From contig CP137683.1 of assembly GCA_037976565.1 (NCBI GenBank), forward strand, positions 3,109,111 to 3,173,110: a DNA stretch of 64,000 bases, written 5' to 3'. This DNA comes from Mesocentrotus franciscanus (Eukaryota > Echinodermata > Echinoidea > Camarodonta > Strongylocentrotidae). Position numbers and translations under genes: made by a program. Shown one piece after another: positions 12,160-22,496 of the stretch. The number at the start of each line of letters is the position of its first letter. Position 1 is the first letter of the stretch. Under the pieces are notes generated by a model, which saw only the letters and a program-made list of their open reading frames with translations, was not told the origin of the DNA and searched no databases.

Positions 12160-12352
12160 GGAAAAAATATTCACGACATAATTGGCGACGAAATCAGCCA
12201 GGCGTGAACTTTATCGTGTATTTTATCGCCAATTTTTCACGATAAAATTGACGACGTCGTATATTTTATCGCCAATTATTCACGACGAAATTCACGATAT
12301 TGTGAAATTTGTCGCCAATTTCGTCGCGAATAATTGGCGATTTCGTCTATTT
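12160..12352. repeat. CpG-containing cluster of short inverted repeats
   Basis: Alternating ttatcgccaatt, cacgacgaaatt and aattggcgacgaaat motifs recur on both strands at least eight times in 190 bases, giving many overlapping small palindromes. Not a recognised family. Confidence 0.6.
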
Positions 12353-13614
12353 GCGATGTCCCTTCAGGGCCACCATAGAAAATCCCATATTCCGTATACG
12401 TGTAATGTCTGTGTGGAGTATTTTGGTATATTGGTCGCAATTGACTTGATACGTTGCATGTTGATAGGTAATACAAAATATTTCATATAAAAACACAAAA
12501 TCGAGAATATGCATATTTCATTATGTTATTTAGATTTTAAGGTTAAAGGTTAAATATACTGTACATGGTTTCTCTAAAACAATGCTTTGTATAGACATGA
12601 AATTTGGCACACTAATAGACCTGAATAAGTGGATTATTTCAAAAATTTAGGTCAAATCATGCCAATGTTATCTTAACTGCTTAGTATGTAAATTAGGGTC
12701 AAAGGTCAAACATTTCACTGATCACTATCTCACTAACCATGTGTGGTATGCACTAATTGGAACAGCCCACCTATACTTGTTCCGAAACAAGTATTACATG
12801 TCTAGTTTTGTTTGTGTTTTTTTATTTTTCTATTCATTTCTATTTTCTGTATTTCACTGTGTTTATTTTTGTTTCTTCTTCTACTTTTTACTTTCTTTTA
12901 TCTCCCATATATTTTTGTTCGTGTCTTCTTCTATACATTTGGTTATTATCTATTTCGTCTTTATAATATCGTTTTGTGTGATATCAAGAAATGTATTCCT
13001 TCTTACATATTCTCATTCTCTATACTTTTTCTTTGCTGATGTATTTTGTTTATCGTTTCTGTTCCTTCCCCGAACTGGCTAACTAAAAAGATATTATGGT
13101 TGTTTCATTTCATTCATTCATCTTTCTGCGAGTTTGACTATGCCGCTCTTGTCAACCCCCAGCGCGCCCTTATCGATGTGGGTTACGTATATGAGCGTTT
13201 GTTATGGTCGAACCACTGACCTCAGTGGGTCGAACCAGCGCCACCTAACGGCTGGTTTTGAAACATTTTCTCGGATTTTACTCTGTGCTTATTGGAGGGT
13301 GATACATCAGCTGAGATAAATCACAAAGGATATAGAATTCAAAGGACTCATTATACATAGGCATATTCATTATTTGTGTAACATTTAGCCCCATGTTAAG
13401 TATTGACCACTCCATGAATAAGCTTGTCATATTGTTATAATTCGCAGGATCTATGTTTATACAAAATAAATATAAATTGTACAATGTTCCATGTAGCAAT
13501 TATTAAAAGTTCTTATGCACATGGCACCCACATCATAATTGCAAATCGACTTTATTAGGATTCTTTTTTGAGAGTGTATTCACTCAGGGGCGTCGCTTTG
13601 TCGGCAAACTGCAG
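12353..13614. other. Non-coding stretch with T-rich tract
   Basis: About 12800-13030 is extremely T-rich; the long frames there (Phe/Ser/Leu/Tyr only) are compositional. Near 12690 ggtcaaaggtcaaa echoes the DR1-like repeat at the window start. Confidence 0.4.
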
Positions 13615-13619
13615 CTGCT

Positions 13620-13656
13620 CCCCCCCCCCCTCTGTCTGTCTGTCTGTCTGTCTCTC
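13620..13656. repeat. (TCTG)n microsatellite after a C tract
   Basis: A run of C followed by six or seven tctg units. Confidence 0.9.
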
Positions 13657-13804
13657 TTTGATAGTTGGTATTTTATTAAACCTTCTGCATGCTATCGTTA
13701 CCATGGTACTTTTTTGTAAGAGGCAGCAATTAGTTCCCCCTCCCCCATTCATGATTGTCGAGAGACACCTACATCCCTCCCCAAACAAAAAATACGTCTG
13801 GGGA

Positions 13805-13858
13805 CCGCACTTTCCAAAAGACGTATCAGTCTCGTATCAGGATCCCTGAGTCAGTTTG

Positions 13859-13895
<37 letters not shown>

Positions 13896-13940
13896 GACCG
13901 TACCACTGTTCCTTTCATCTCCTGGCTAGACCAACTCACG
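13805..13940 (-). mobile_element. tRNA-derived SINE head interrupted by (GA)n
   Basis: Shares cctgagtcagtttgaaggc, agctgaccgtacca and ctagaccaactca with 36690-36825. On the minus strand these read as an A-box-like ttggtctagc and a B-box-like gccttcaaac. A (GA)n run (13863-13894) has expanded inside this copy. Confidence 0.55.
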
Positions 13941-14107
13941 AGATCAACAAGTGTAAACACGTTGACCTTCACAATTTATCGACTGGATCTCGATTTGACT
14001 GGATTTGATCTTGATCTAGCGCCATCTGTCGTTTCTCAGCGTAAACCTGTCTGAAAATTTGAAGTAATCTCAATATATATAGGCCTACATGTATTATCAG
14101 CTGTATC

Positions 14108-14146
14108 CGACTCACTCTCTCCCTCTCTCCCCTCTCCCCTCTCTCC

Positions 14147-14189
<43 letters not shown>

Positions 14190-14216
14190 ACTCTCGCTCT
14201 CTCTCTCGCTCTCTCT
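14108..14216. repeat. (CT)n microsatellite
   Basis: Over 100 bases of ctctctc with occasional C-rich and cgct interruptions. Confidence 0.95.
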
Positions 14217-14686
14217 GATTCCCTTCTACATTTATTAAATGATAAATAATATTGTCGCTATGATAAAGTGTTCAAATTGCCTCGCTCGCAAAATGTGGAA
14301 ATTGGAAAGTTGATATTTACTGCGACTACAAAAAAAACACAAGATAGAACAAAAACACACTCAGAAAAAAAGGGCCGGAACCTAATAAACCCATGCCTCT
14401 TTGATCTCCTTTTCAATTGATAATGATGTATAATATTCATTTGATCATTCAAGCAATACTGCTTGCAACAACAATTCGGGGTCTTCTCACAGGACTCGAG
14501 TCGAATGCTGTACACCTTCAATGTGTCATTGCTGCATTCTTTCTTGCTGTCTTTCATTTATTCCTTGTTTCTTAATTTCTCTCTTCTTCTCCTTCTTCGT
14601 CTACTAATTCTTCTACTTCTTATTTTTCTTTTTCTTTTTTGTTTTTCTTCTTCACCTTCTTTTTGTTCTTCTTCCTTTTCTTCTTC
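14217..14686. other. Non-coding, ending in a TTC-rich tract
   Basis: No gene; 14540-14690 is pyrimidine-rich (ttcttcttc, cttctt). Confidence 0.5.
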
Positions 14687-15083
14687 TTAAAGGTAAAGGC
14701 CAGTTTTGGAAACGCCCCTCTCTCAACAAAATGAAATGGAAGCTCTCATTACCAATCATGTGACAGAATATGTTTTGACTAATACGTGATGATACAAATT
14801 TTGCCGGGAAATCGCCTACTAATTGATATATTTGGTAAATTATTATATCTATTGGGACCAAATAGATATCGCGCACGTGGTCACGTAGTCCCATATACAT
14901 CTTTCTGTGTACAGTGCTTGTAACTTTACCAAGACTAGGCCAAATTTCTTATCATTTTGATGATTCCAGAACCTTGCAGTACACACCAATACTTATATGC
15001 TAGATGATCAACCTTTTCCGATCGATTCCACAACGTTTCTTTCACAATGCAATCGCATGACCAGAACTGGTCTTTATCTTTAA
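14687..15083 (+). mobile_element. MITE family B, full-length copy
   Basis: Starts TTAAAGGTAAAGGCCAGTTT and ends aactggtctttatctTTAA: about 20 bp terminal inverted repeats bounded by TTAA. Highly similar to 25676-26059. Its right half is shared with the longer family B2. Confidence 0.88.
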
Positions 15084-15480
15084 ACATAAGCTTGAGTTCA
15101 GGTAATGATAGAAAATAAATTATCACAAAATCCAATATAACTTACACTGAATGTTCACGATTACAAATAAATGACATGTGCCAAACGATGTTGGTAGAAG
15201 ATGTATAGGGGCTGAGTAATGAGCATAGAAAGGTAAGGAAATCAAGGTTACCAATGAGGTAATTAGTAGGCCCGATACCATGCGCTTAACACATTTCACT
15301 ATAATGTGCAAATGAGAGTTGTGTTTTTTTATTGAAGATGATTTCCAGCAAGTTTTTGTGAGGTTGTTTTTTATTTTACTGGTTCAAAAAATCAATCTAC
15401 TGCAGGATACACAATTCTGAATGAGTTATAGCCATGTTTTCTCGACATACGATGCTGACCATACCAAAGCTCAAGATTAG
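15084..15480 (-). mobile_element. Repeat family G, inverted relative to copy at 25310
   Basis: Matches 25310-25675 in reverse complement (aaataaatgacatgtgccaa, gtgcaaatgagagttgtg, tctactgcagga). In both places it abuts a family B MITE. Confidence 0.75.
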
Positions 15481-15486
15481 CCTAAA

Positions 15487-15550
15487 ATTTCTTCTTCTTC
15501 TTCTTCTTTTTCTTCTACTTCTTATAATCTTCTTCTCCTTCTTCTTCTAA
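15487..15550. repeat. (TTC)n microsatellite
   Basis: cttcttcttcttc with interruptions. Confidence 0.9.
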
Positions 15551-15630
15551 GGATGGAACCGAGTAGGGATTGAACCGAGGACCTATCGTATGAGACTCAA
15601 GAGCCTCCACCAATTAATATACGCCTTTTG
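15551..15630 (-). mobile_element. tRNA-derived SINE head (fragment)
   Basis: Reverse strand reads taattggtggaggc (A-box-like) then ctcggttcaatcccta (B box). No cloverleaf acceptor stem, so not a functional tRNA. Confidence 0.5.
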
Positions 15631-16070
15631 AGCTCCCAACAGAACTATAAGTTCATTCCACACTTCCTATTTCAATCGCATGAATATAGCTTGAAACCGG
15701 TATATACGTTTACCTATGATTACTTCAACTTCACGGTTGTTCAAACGAACATACCTAATGGAAAATATCTTTATCTGGGATATATCGTAGGAAAAAGAGG
15801 ATAAGAGAAAATAGAAGTCAAAATGGGAAATACCTGTAGAAAGTTCTCCATGTGACACCTTTTTGGAAGTAAACCAAGTTCATCTCCACGAGAAAAACAA
15901 GAAAACGAAAGACAGGAGAAGATGGGGGTGGGGGTAGGAGGAGGGAGGGGACATCGATGAAGAAGTAAATCCATGTAATTGGAAAAACATGTGCGATTTG
16001 TGCCTTTTAAAAATCGGCCTTGCTTCGATGATAAGGATCAAGGCTCAAGGGAAAGGGGGAGAAAAAAGGT
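15631..16070. other. Non-coding stretch
   Basis: No supported gene. Confidence 0.4.
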
Positions 16071-16074
16071 AAGC

Positions 16075-16290
16075 TTTAATTGGCGGCGCCCTTACCCTTT
16101 CACGGGTCATCGAAGTTCAATCCTCAGCCGGTGAGGGCTCACAACGTCAGCATACGTCATGGGATTTTATTCCCGTTGCCCATGGTGATGACATTGGGTA
16201 GGATGTAAACGAAAAATGATTTCCCTCATGTCGGCCGAGGGGATCAATAGAGTCAAAATAGGTCAAGAAAAAGGCCTTGAACATAATCGG
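16075..16290 (+). mobile_element. SINE-like copy with B-box
   Basis: gaagttcaatcctcagccgg is a B-box-like tRNA T-arm sequence with following tail gggctcacaacgtcagcata. A-box is not clear. Confidence 0.4.
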
Positions 16291-17880
16291 AAACAATCTC
16301 TAAGATCCCTCGATGCCACTTTTAAGAAAAAAATCTAAAAAGATTGTAAACCATCGCGGGGGCATTCATGTCTCGAAGTGGTACTACTGGTATAGCTACA
16401 TCGGTGACATTAATTTGCACATGTTGTGTTCATGACAATACGATGTGTCAAATGATTAAAATGTATAGGTACGCACGATATAATGTAGGTTATACAGATC
16501 AGTATATAATGATGGTACGAATCATTTGTTCGAAAAATGTGGTTTAAAAATCATCAATGCATATAAAATATATAATATATAAAATCAAATCAAACTTTTA
16601 CATTGATTTGAGGAGAAACAAGTTCTCAATGCCTTTTGATACATTTAACAAAGAAAAATACAGCCGAGTGTTGGCTTATGTAGTGTCACTGTAGATACAC
16701 ATTGGCGTAGCTCTCCGGGGGGGCAAGGGAAGGAACGTGTCTCCGTTCACCCCCATCATGAAATGACGAAGGAAGGGGGTAGAAGAAAATCAAAGGAGAA
16801 ACGAAAGGATATAAAAGCTCTTGCCTATTATTATGCAAACATTTTTTTTTTAAAATTTCAGCCCTAAATAATATTGGGATGAATGTTCTAATGAGGGTAA
16901 TTTTCTGCTGATAATGCGGTCGTACGATTCAAACAGCAGGAATGTTCCTTTTGTTCTGTTCCTATAAATACTCGAAAATTCATTTTATCAATATTTATGT
17001 TGGAACACATCCTTGAGGGGAAAACAAATCGGTAATGTTTCTCTAATGTAAAGGAGGCGGACACTTTCCCATTGGTTCCAACACAAACAAATTACTAACA
17101 CTTCAATTTTTCGAAAATGTATGACTCAGGAGGGTCTTTTTTCTTTAGAGGACCTATGCTTTCAATATTTTTGAGTAGTGTCCCAAGGGGGAAGGCGCTT
17201 AGGAGAAAACAGAAATTAATGTTATTTGTGTACACGACAGGTTACGTCACTATCCACTGACCAAACTGCCAATATGATCTCATATTTGAAACATTCATAA
17301 CTTTCATATTAAAGCACAGATTGACTTCTCACTTTCGCCATTCGATCTGTACATTTTAATTGTTTGTCACTTTCATACAGATTAACTTATTACAAGGGTT
17401 GGATTGCCCTTTAAGAATACTAGTAGTTTGTTATTCTTCTTTTCGTTACTCGTTCTTACTCAGATGATATATTTCCTACAAAATTTGATTGATTGATCGA
17501 TTGACTGATTGATTGATTAATTAATTGATTGATTGAAGTTATTCGTCTAGAGTTATACTAGGTACATTTACATTATGGAATGTACACGAGAGAGGATAAA
17601 TAGATGTACCTAGATAGGATAACCCATGAACGCTGTATAATTATTAGCTTGTTTTTAATGGGGCTCTAAGAAAGGGTGAATTTTGATAAATTTATCACCG
17701 GAACTCAAGATTGGCTTTAACCTTTTATTGGCTGTTTTTGTTTTATTTTTTTAAGTTTCCATTTCTAATAACTAAACAACATCTCACAGCTGCTCATGTA
17801 CTTTCCAGAAACGAGATTTTCTAGGACAGCATGTTAGTGTTAGAAGAAAAATAAGGGTAGAAGATCGATGGAGCCCTGTA
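16291..17880. other. Non-coding stretch
   Basis: No gene. Contains a CGTAGCTCTCCGGGG motif of the CAGTGGCG type near 16706 and an (ATTG)n microsatellite at 17484-17536. Confidence 0.4.
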
Positions 17881-17884
17881 TTTT

Positions 17885-18480
17885 CAGTGATAGAATTAGG
17901 AGGTCAATGAACGGAACTTAGTATTGGTCGGGAAAGTTTGATTGTGTAAAGTGCATAAGGTTTTGGAATGACCAGAATTGATTACTGGAAGTCGTATTAT
18001 TACATTTGAGTAATTGTTGAGTTGTCCGGTACTACATCACAGAGACATGAATGATTCAGCCATGTCCATACCTATATGTTAATTACAACTTTCAAAGATT
18101 CATAACTTTCTCATTTTTTGTCCTATTTCATTCAAACTTTCACCAGTTTGCTTCTCTGAATGTTTGCTTTCTTATAGAATAATTTGCTATCACGGTCGGG
18201 TTTCCTTTTAAAGGTCAAGTTGAAGATATTTACTCTGTCTTTCTGAAAGTCTCATGAACTGGACACAGGAATGGGTAGATGGGACGACACATAAATGTGG
18301 CAAGAAAGTTTGGTCCAAACTGTTCAGCCGTTCCTAATATTTTATTTCGAACATGAGGGCATTTCAAGAGCGTCTTCTTCAAGGCATCTTTTTTATATTC
18401 TTCCAAACGCATGTATAATTATGTTTAAAACAAGTGAAAGCTCATACATTGCTTTTCATCTTTGAGAACTCAAATTAATC
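17885..18480 (+). mobile_element. Degenerate copy of MITE family B2
   Basis: Weak but ordered matches to B2: ggttttggaatgaccagaat, tgggacgacacataaatgtg, gagggcatttcaagagcg, attcttccaaac. Much more diverged than other copies. Confidence 0.5.
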
Positions 18481-18822
18481 TTTATCGTGAAATAAATTAC
18501 AATTATTGAAGCGGTTATCTTCTTTCGTCTAAAAAGTAACTCCAGCTTATTCGAACAAGAAAGGATGAAAACAACCTGTTGTTCCCTCCCATTAAGAGTA
18601 ATGGATTTCGCATGTTTTTCTTCTGTTTGAAATTGAAATAAACCTGAGAGTTCAAGGCTAAAATGTGATACCTTTCATGGGAAATAGGTCAATTCTGTCA
18701 AATTTCATTAAGTATGAATTCAGCCAAATGATCCCCTTGAATCATGTTCTATCCACTCATGGCAATCCTGTCCTCTGCTGTGTAAATAATCTGACTTGGA
18801 ATTACATCTATAACATATTAAT

Positions 18823-19236
18823 TTTAAAGATAACGTTGAGTTCTGACAAGGACGGAAAAGCGTTTTTAATCATTTTGAAGAAAATCATAGGAGGAAATAT
18901 AGCCTTTCGACGATTCCCTTGTAGCATGTTAGTATTGGTGTGTAGTGCAAGGTTCTGGAATCATCAAAATGATAAGAAATTTGGCCCAGTCTTGGTAAAA
19001 GTAACAAGCACTGTACACAGAAAGATGTATATGGGACTACACGTATATGGGACTAAACATGTGGCATAAAAAATGTGGTCCTCATTTTGAAGCTGTTACA
19101 TGTAATAATTAGAATATGAAGGCATTTGAAGAGCTATCCTTTTCAGGGAAATTTTTTTCTCTGATGTTCTTCCATACTTCCATAATAACAATTAAAATGC
19201 TCTCCCCAGAACTCAACCTTCTCTTTTAGGTTAAGG
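18823..19236 (+). mobile_element. MITE family B2 copy
   Basis: Starts TTAAAGATAACGTTGAGTTC and ends ccccagaactcaaccttctc: inverted ends. Core aatttggcccagtcttggta and gcactgtacacagaaagatg are shared with 24385, 30895 and 63122 copies. Confidence 0.75.
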
Positions 19237-19688
19237 ATGTGAATTGGAGTAAGAATAAGTCAATTTCTTGTCAATTCGATCCCTCCTATCAATATGCTGA
19301 TGTAAGATGATCCACCTTCCCAATTGATTCCAGATAAGTTAGTTTCTTTTACAACTCATGTAACCGCATGATCAACACCCACTTTTATTAGGCACTGTCC
19401 CTTTCTCTCTTTCCAACAATGTATCCAATCTTCAAAAAATCTGTTTCCTACGAAACACTATCGTCATGATTGTCTTGTCACGTGCTTGTTGTGAGAACTG
19501 GGTCGGATTTCCGATTCTCAATACTAGCACATTTTTTTAATCTTTTTTTTTTTGAGATTGGGGGTGCGACTCTATCAAGAATCACTTACAAATTTGGGGT
19601 TCCGAATGCCCCCCCCCTACCCCTCTATTTCGAAATTCAGGAACAGCCAGTGATATTGTCAGTCAGATGCATGTGTTCGTATCTACAT

Positions 19689-20338
19689 CAGGGGCGTAAC
19701 AAGTGAACTCATTGAGGGGCACTGGTACCATGGTGGAACACCGATATTTAGAATAAGGTGGGCGAAATTCGAAAAAAGGGGGATATAGAGTGAGGGGAGG
19801 TGTGAATGGAAGCTGTTATTTCATTTATTTCCACGTCGCTTGTGACATCTCCCTTCCAGCTTTCTTTTCTTTCTCCTTTACATCCTTTTTTCCTTCCTTC
19901 CTTCCTTCCTTCCTTCCTTTCTTCCTTTCTTTCTTTCTTTTCCAAACTTAGGGTAAGTTCACAGAACTCTGTCTTTATGATGTTTTAACTTTTCCTCGGA
20001 AATGTCCAATTGTTCAATTTGTCGAATTTTCCAATGTAATAATCACCTTTCGAATTATTCTCATTTCTGTCTGAGTTCGCTTTTTTGTATTTCATAATCA
20101 TAAAAACTACTTTCAACAACCCAATGACCTCGTATGTAGACTGTATTGAAAATTGGAATCGACATGCAGAGATATAATAATTCCTCGAAACATTGTAGGT
20201 ATCTTTGCCGACTCCGGCGTAGCCGGGTTCCGTTCAGGTCATGAGAAGGGGGCGGGGCGGGGCACTGGTCTTACGAAGTGGAAACAATGATAAGGAGGGT
20301 GGCACAATCATCTTCTTTGTAAGTTCGATCTCTCTCTT

Positions 20339-20374
<36 letters not shown>

Positions 20375-20468
20375 GCTCTTTTGTCTTTGTCTCCAACCTC
20401 CGTCATTCCATCTTTCTGTCGATTTATAAAGGGGAAGGGGGTACTGTCCTTTGTAGTTACGCCACTGC
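19689..20468. mobile_element. Inverted-end element with CAGNGGCGTAAC termini
   Basis: Left end caggggcgtaacaag, right end tagttacgccactg: about 13 bp imperfect inverted repeat. CAG..CTG ends recall hAT-type nonautonomous elements. Interior has (CTTC)n at 19880-19940 and (CT)n at 20329-20376. No matching target duplication seen. Confidence 0.45.
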
Positions 20469-21250
20469 TACGTCAAGAGTACCACAAACAAGATTGATGT
20501 ATGCCAAGTGCTGCTCCATAAAACCTCAGACGCCGTTATGACGCCCACAGCATAGAATATAATGTGTCCAGACTGTTCCAAAAAATCGATCTATCTTTGA
20601 AGGTAGTTTCGACACCATTTGTGTCTTCTTCTTCCTCCTTTGCTGTCGGTCTGAATGTAGTTTAAATGTAGTTTGCCGACACAAACCAATGTCAGTTGCT
20701 ATACATAACAGTGTCTGCGCTGTGATGACAACACACTGCATAGAGAGTGTCAAATTAGAGTCTGTGCCTGCAGCCTAGTTTGAATGAATTTGATATGTAA
20801 AGTCTTACCAGACAGGGAGATTACTCCAATCAGTTTGTCTCACCAAAGAGATCTCCTTGGTCTCACCTTCCTGCTCCAATCTCCCTAGTCTTTGCAACAG
20901 ATGGTATAGAAACACAATGCTCACGTCGCTTGTTTATTTATGAAATTCACTTTGTAAACTTGTGATGGTGAAGAAAAAGAAGAAAAAAAAGCAAACAACT
21001 GTAGATTGAAATTACGAAATCTGAATGAAATAGGACCAAAAAGTTATATCCATGTAAATGTATATATATCACCTTTCTTTTGTAAATATCAATATGACGG
21101 ACAATAATTGTGTCCATCCATATACCGCAGCTATTAGCATAATTATGAATATGCTTGGAATGCATACCGGTATTATTATGACCGTTTAGTCCTAGTTTTG
21201 GGGGACTACACGATCATGACGATATTTGAAAGAAAAAAAACGGAAGAAAA
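20469..21250. other. Non-coding stretch
   Basis: No gene recognised. A short run around 20810-20885 alternates ctccaat and ctccttg phrases (local imperfect repeats). Confidence 0.4.
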
Positions 21251-21259
21251 AACACCTTG

Positions 21260-21330
21260 ACTTTCCGCGAATGGTCAGGCAGGCGGTCACGTGGCTGGGC
21301 GACGTCACTCAATTCAACCTTGGCTTGCAG
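21260..21330 (+). promoter_or_regulatory. Cluster of E-box and CRE-like sites upstream of gene 1
   Basis: Within about 70 bases there are TTCCGCGAA, the palindromic E-box CACGTG (ggtcacgtggc, near 21287) and a CRE-like GACGTCAC (near 21302). It sits about 1.1 kb upstream of the gene 1 ATG in otherwise AT-rich DNA. Could be promoter-proximal if a 5' untranslated exon lies here. Motif evidence only. Confidence 0.25.
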
Positions 21331-22391
21331 TTTCGGTGTTTCTCAGGGAAAACAAAGCAGCAGTGTTTTCAAAGAAAATTATAATTGCGGGGAAAAAAGG
21401 ATATATATGTATTTTGATTTGTCTTGCTGTAGTTATTAAGAACTGGGTCCTTCTCTTCTGACAAGAAAAAGTATCTCCTGGGGTTTTCAAGGATTAAAAA
21501 GAAATCACTGACCGCGGAACAGAGGATGTTAACCCTAACGGATTTGTAATATAAATAAACCCATCCTCATCACTACCGCAATATCTTGATTGAGTTCATC
21601 CATCTGGTATGGGGGACCAACAACTATTTATTGAAAGTATTTATTTAATATATATTCTATCTATTTCAACTATCTTATCAGTGAGTCAGTTTGATGAGGT
21701 TCATTGAAATCTGGTAGTGACTGGTTTGATACTTCCAGACTGAAAACCATCAACTTGAGACAAGAAAGATGGAATAAAACTTTGGAGCATCCGCATCTTT
21801 CTAGCAAGTTCTCCAAGCACCAAGAGATGTTCCAACTCTCAAGTCATCCTACCATTCCAATACCAGTCTCACTCGCGGCTGTTTGAAGGCAAGACCCACT
21901 CTCGGCGAAAAAGCACATTCGCTGGTGATTGACGTTTAAACTGGGAGCGTAGAACAAAAGGTTATGACATAAGAACGACTGGCGCAGACGGACAGATAGT
22001 GTCGAGTGGGAAAAAATAAATCACTCTCTTCAATTTCAAAACATCACTGGTTTTGTTCGACGTAAAGGGATAGCAAGAAAGTATTTTCACTCATCGTTTT
22101 CTCATGATAGTTCCCAATACTTCAAGGGCGTTGCGTAGAAAGGGAGAGGGAATATAACGTGTGTTTCATGGACTTTGTGGCATTGATCTGTTACGTAAAC
22201 CGGACGGAACTGTGTTGGTGTGAGTGAAAGGAACGTTTGCGTTTCCGAGTCATCGCATATCTCCATCTTCCTCATCGGCTCTTCATCAATAGTATACGAC
22301 GAGTGAAGGAAAACGCGGCATTTTGCCGATTTAATTTCAAATATTTTTCTCTGAAGGTGTGGGTCGGACGACCGCTAGTTGCGCCACCGGC
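21331..22391 (+). other. 5' flank and probable 5'UTR of gene 1
   Basis: No coding signal. The transcription start cannot be fixed from sequence alone. Confidence 0.4.
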
Positions 22392-22496
22392 ATGCTGGGT
22401 CTTCGGGTGATGAGCGCTGTTAGGTTGTTTTTATTAGTTTGTTTATTCCACGTGGCCTGGACTCGACCACATGCAGATGAAGAGGAAGTGCTGGAG
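22392..22496 (+). CDS. Gene 1 exon 1: signal peptide
   Basis: Encodes 35 residues starting MLGLRVMSAVRLFLLVCLFH, a basic start and hydrophobic core followed by an acidic stretch (ADEEEVLE). It ends at a consensus donor, GAG|gtaagag, in phase 0. The first ATG in frame is 22392 with G at -3; a second ATG at 22410 would give a slightly shorter signal peptide. The open frame extends upstream to 22359 only through a GTG codon, which I do not take as a start. Confidence 0.8.

Noticed and set aside
12741..13082. 113-codon Phe/Ser/Tyr-rich frame
   Set aside because: T-rich tract; three frames are open at once.
13555..13849. Overlapping opposing frames
   Set aside because: Driven by (TCTG)n and C-run; no domain or splice context.
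15551..15630. Possible tRNA gene on the minus strand
   Set aside because: A- and B-box-like words but no cloverleaf acceptor stem; more like a SINE head.
22359..22391. Upstream extension of the gene 1 signal peptide
   Set aside because: The first codon would be GTG; the first ATG is 22392 and gives a good signal peptide.
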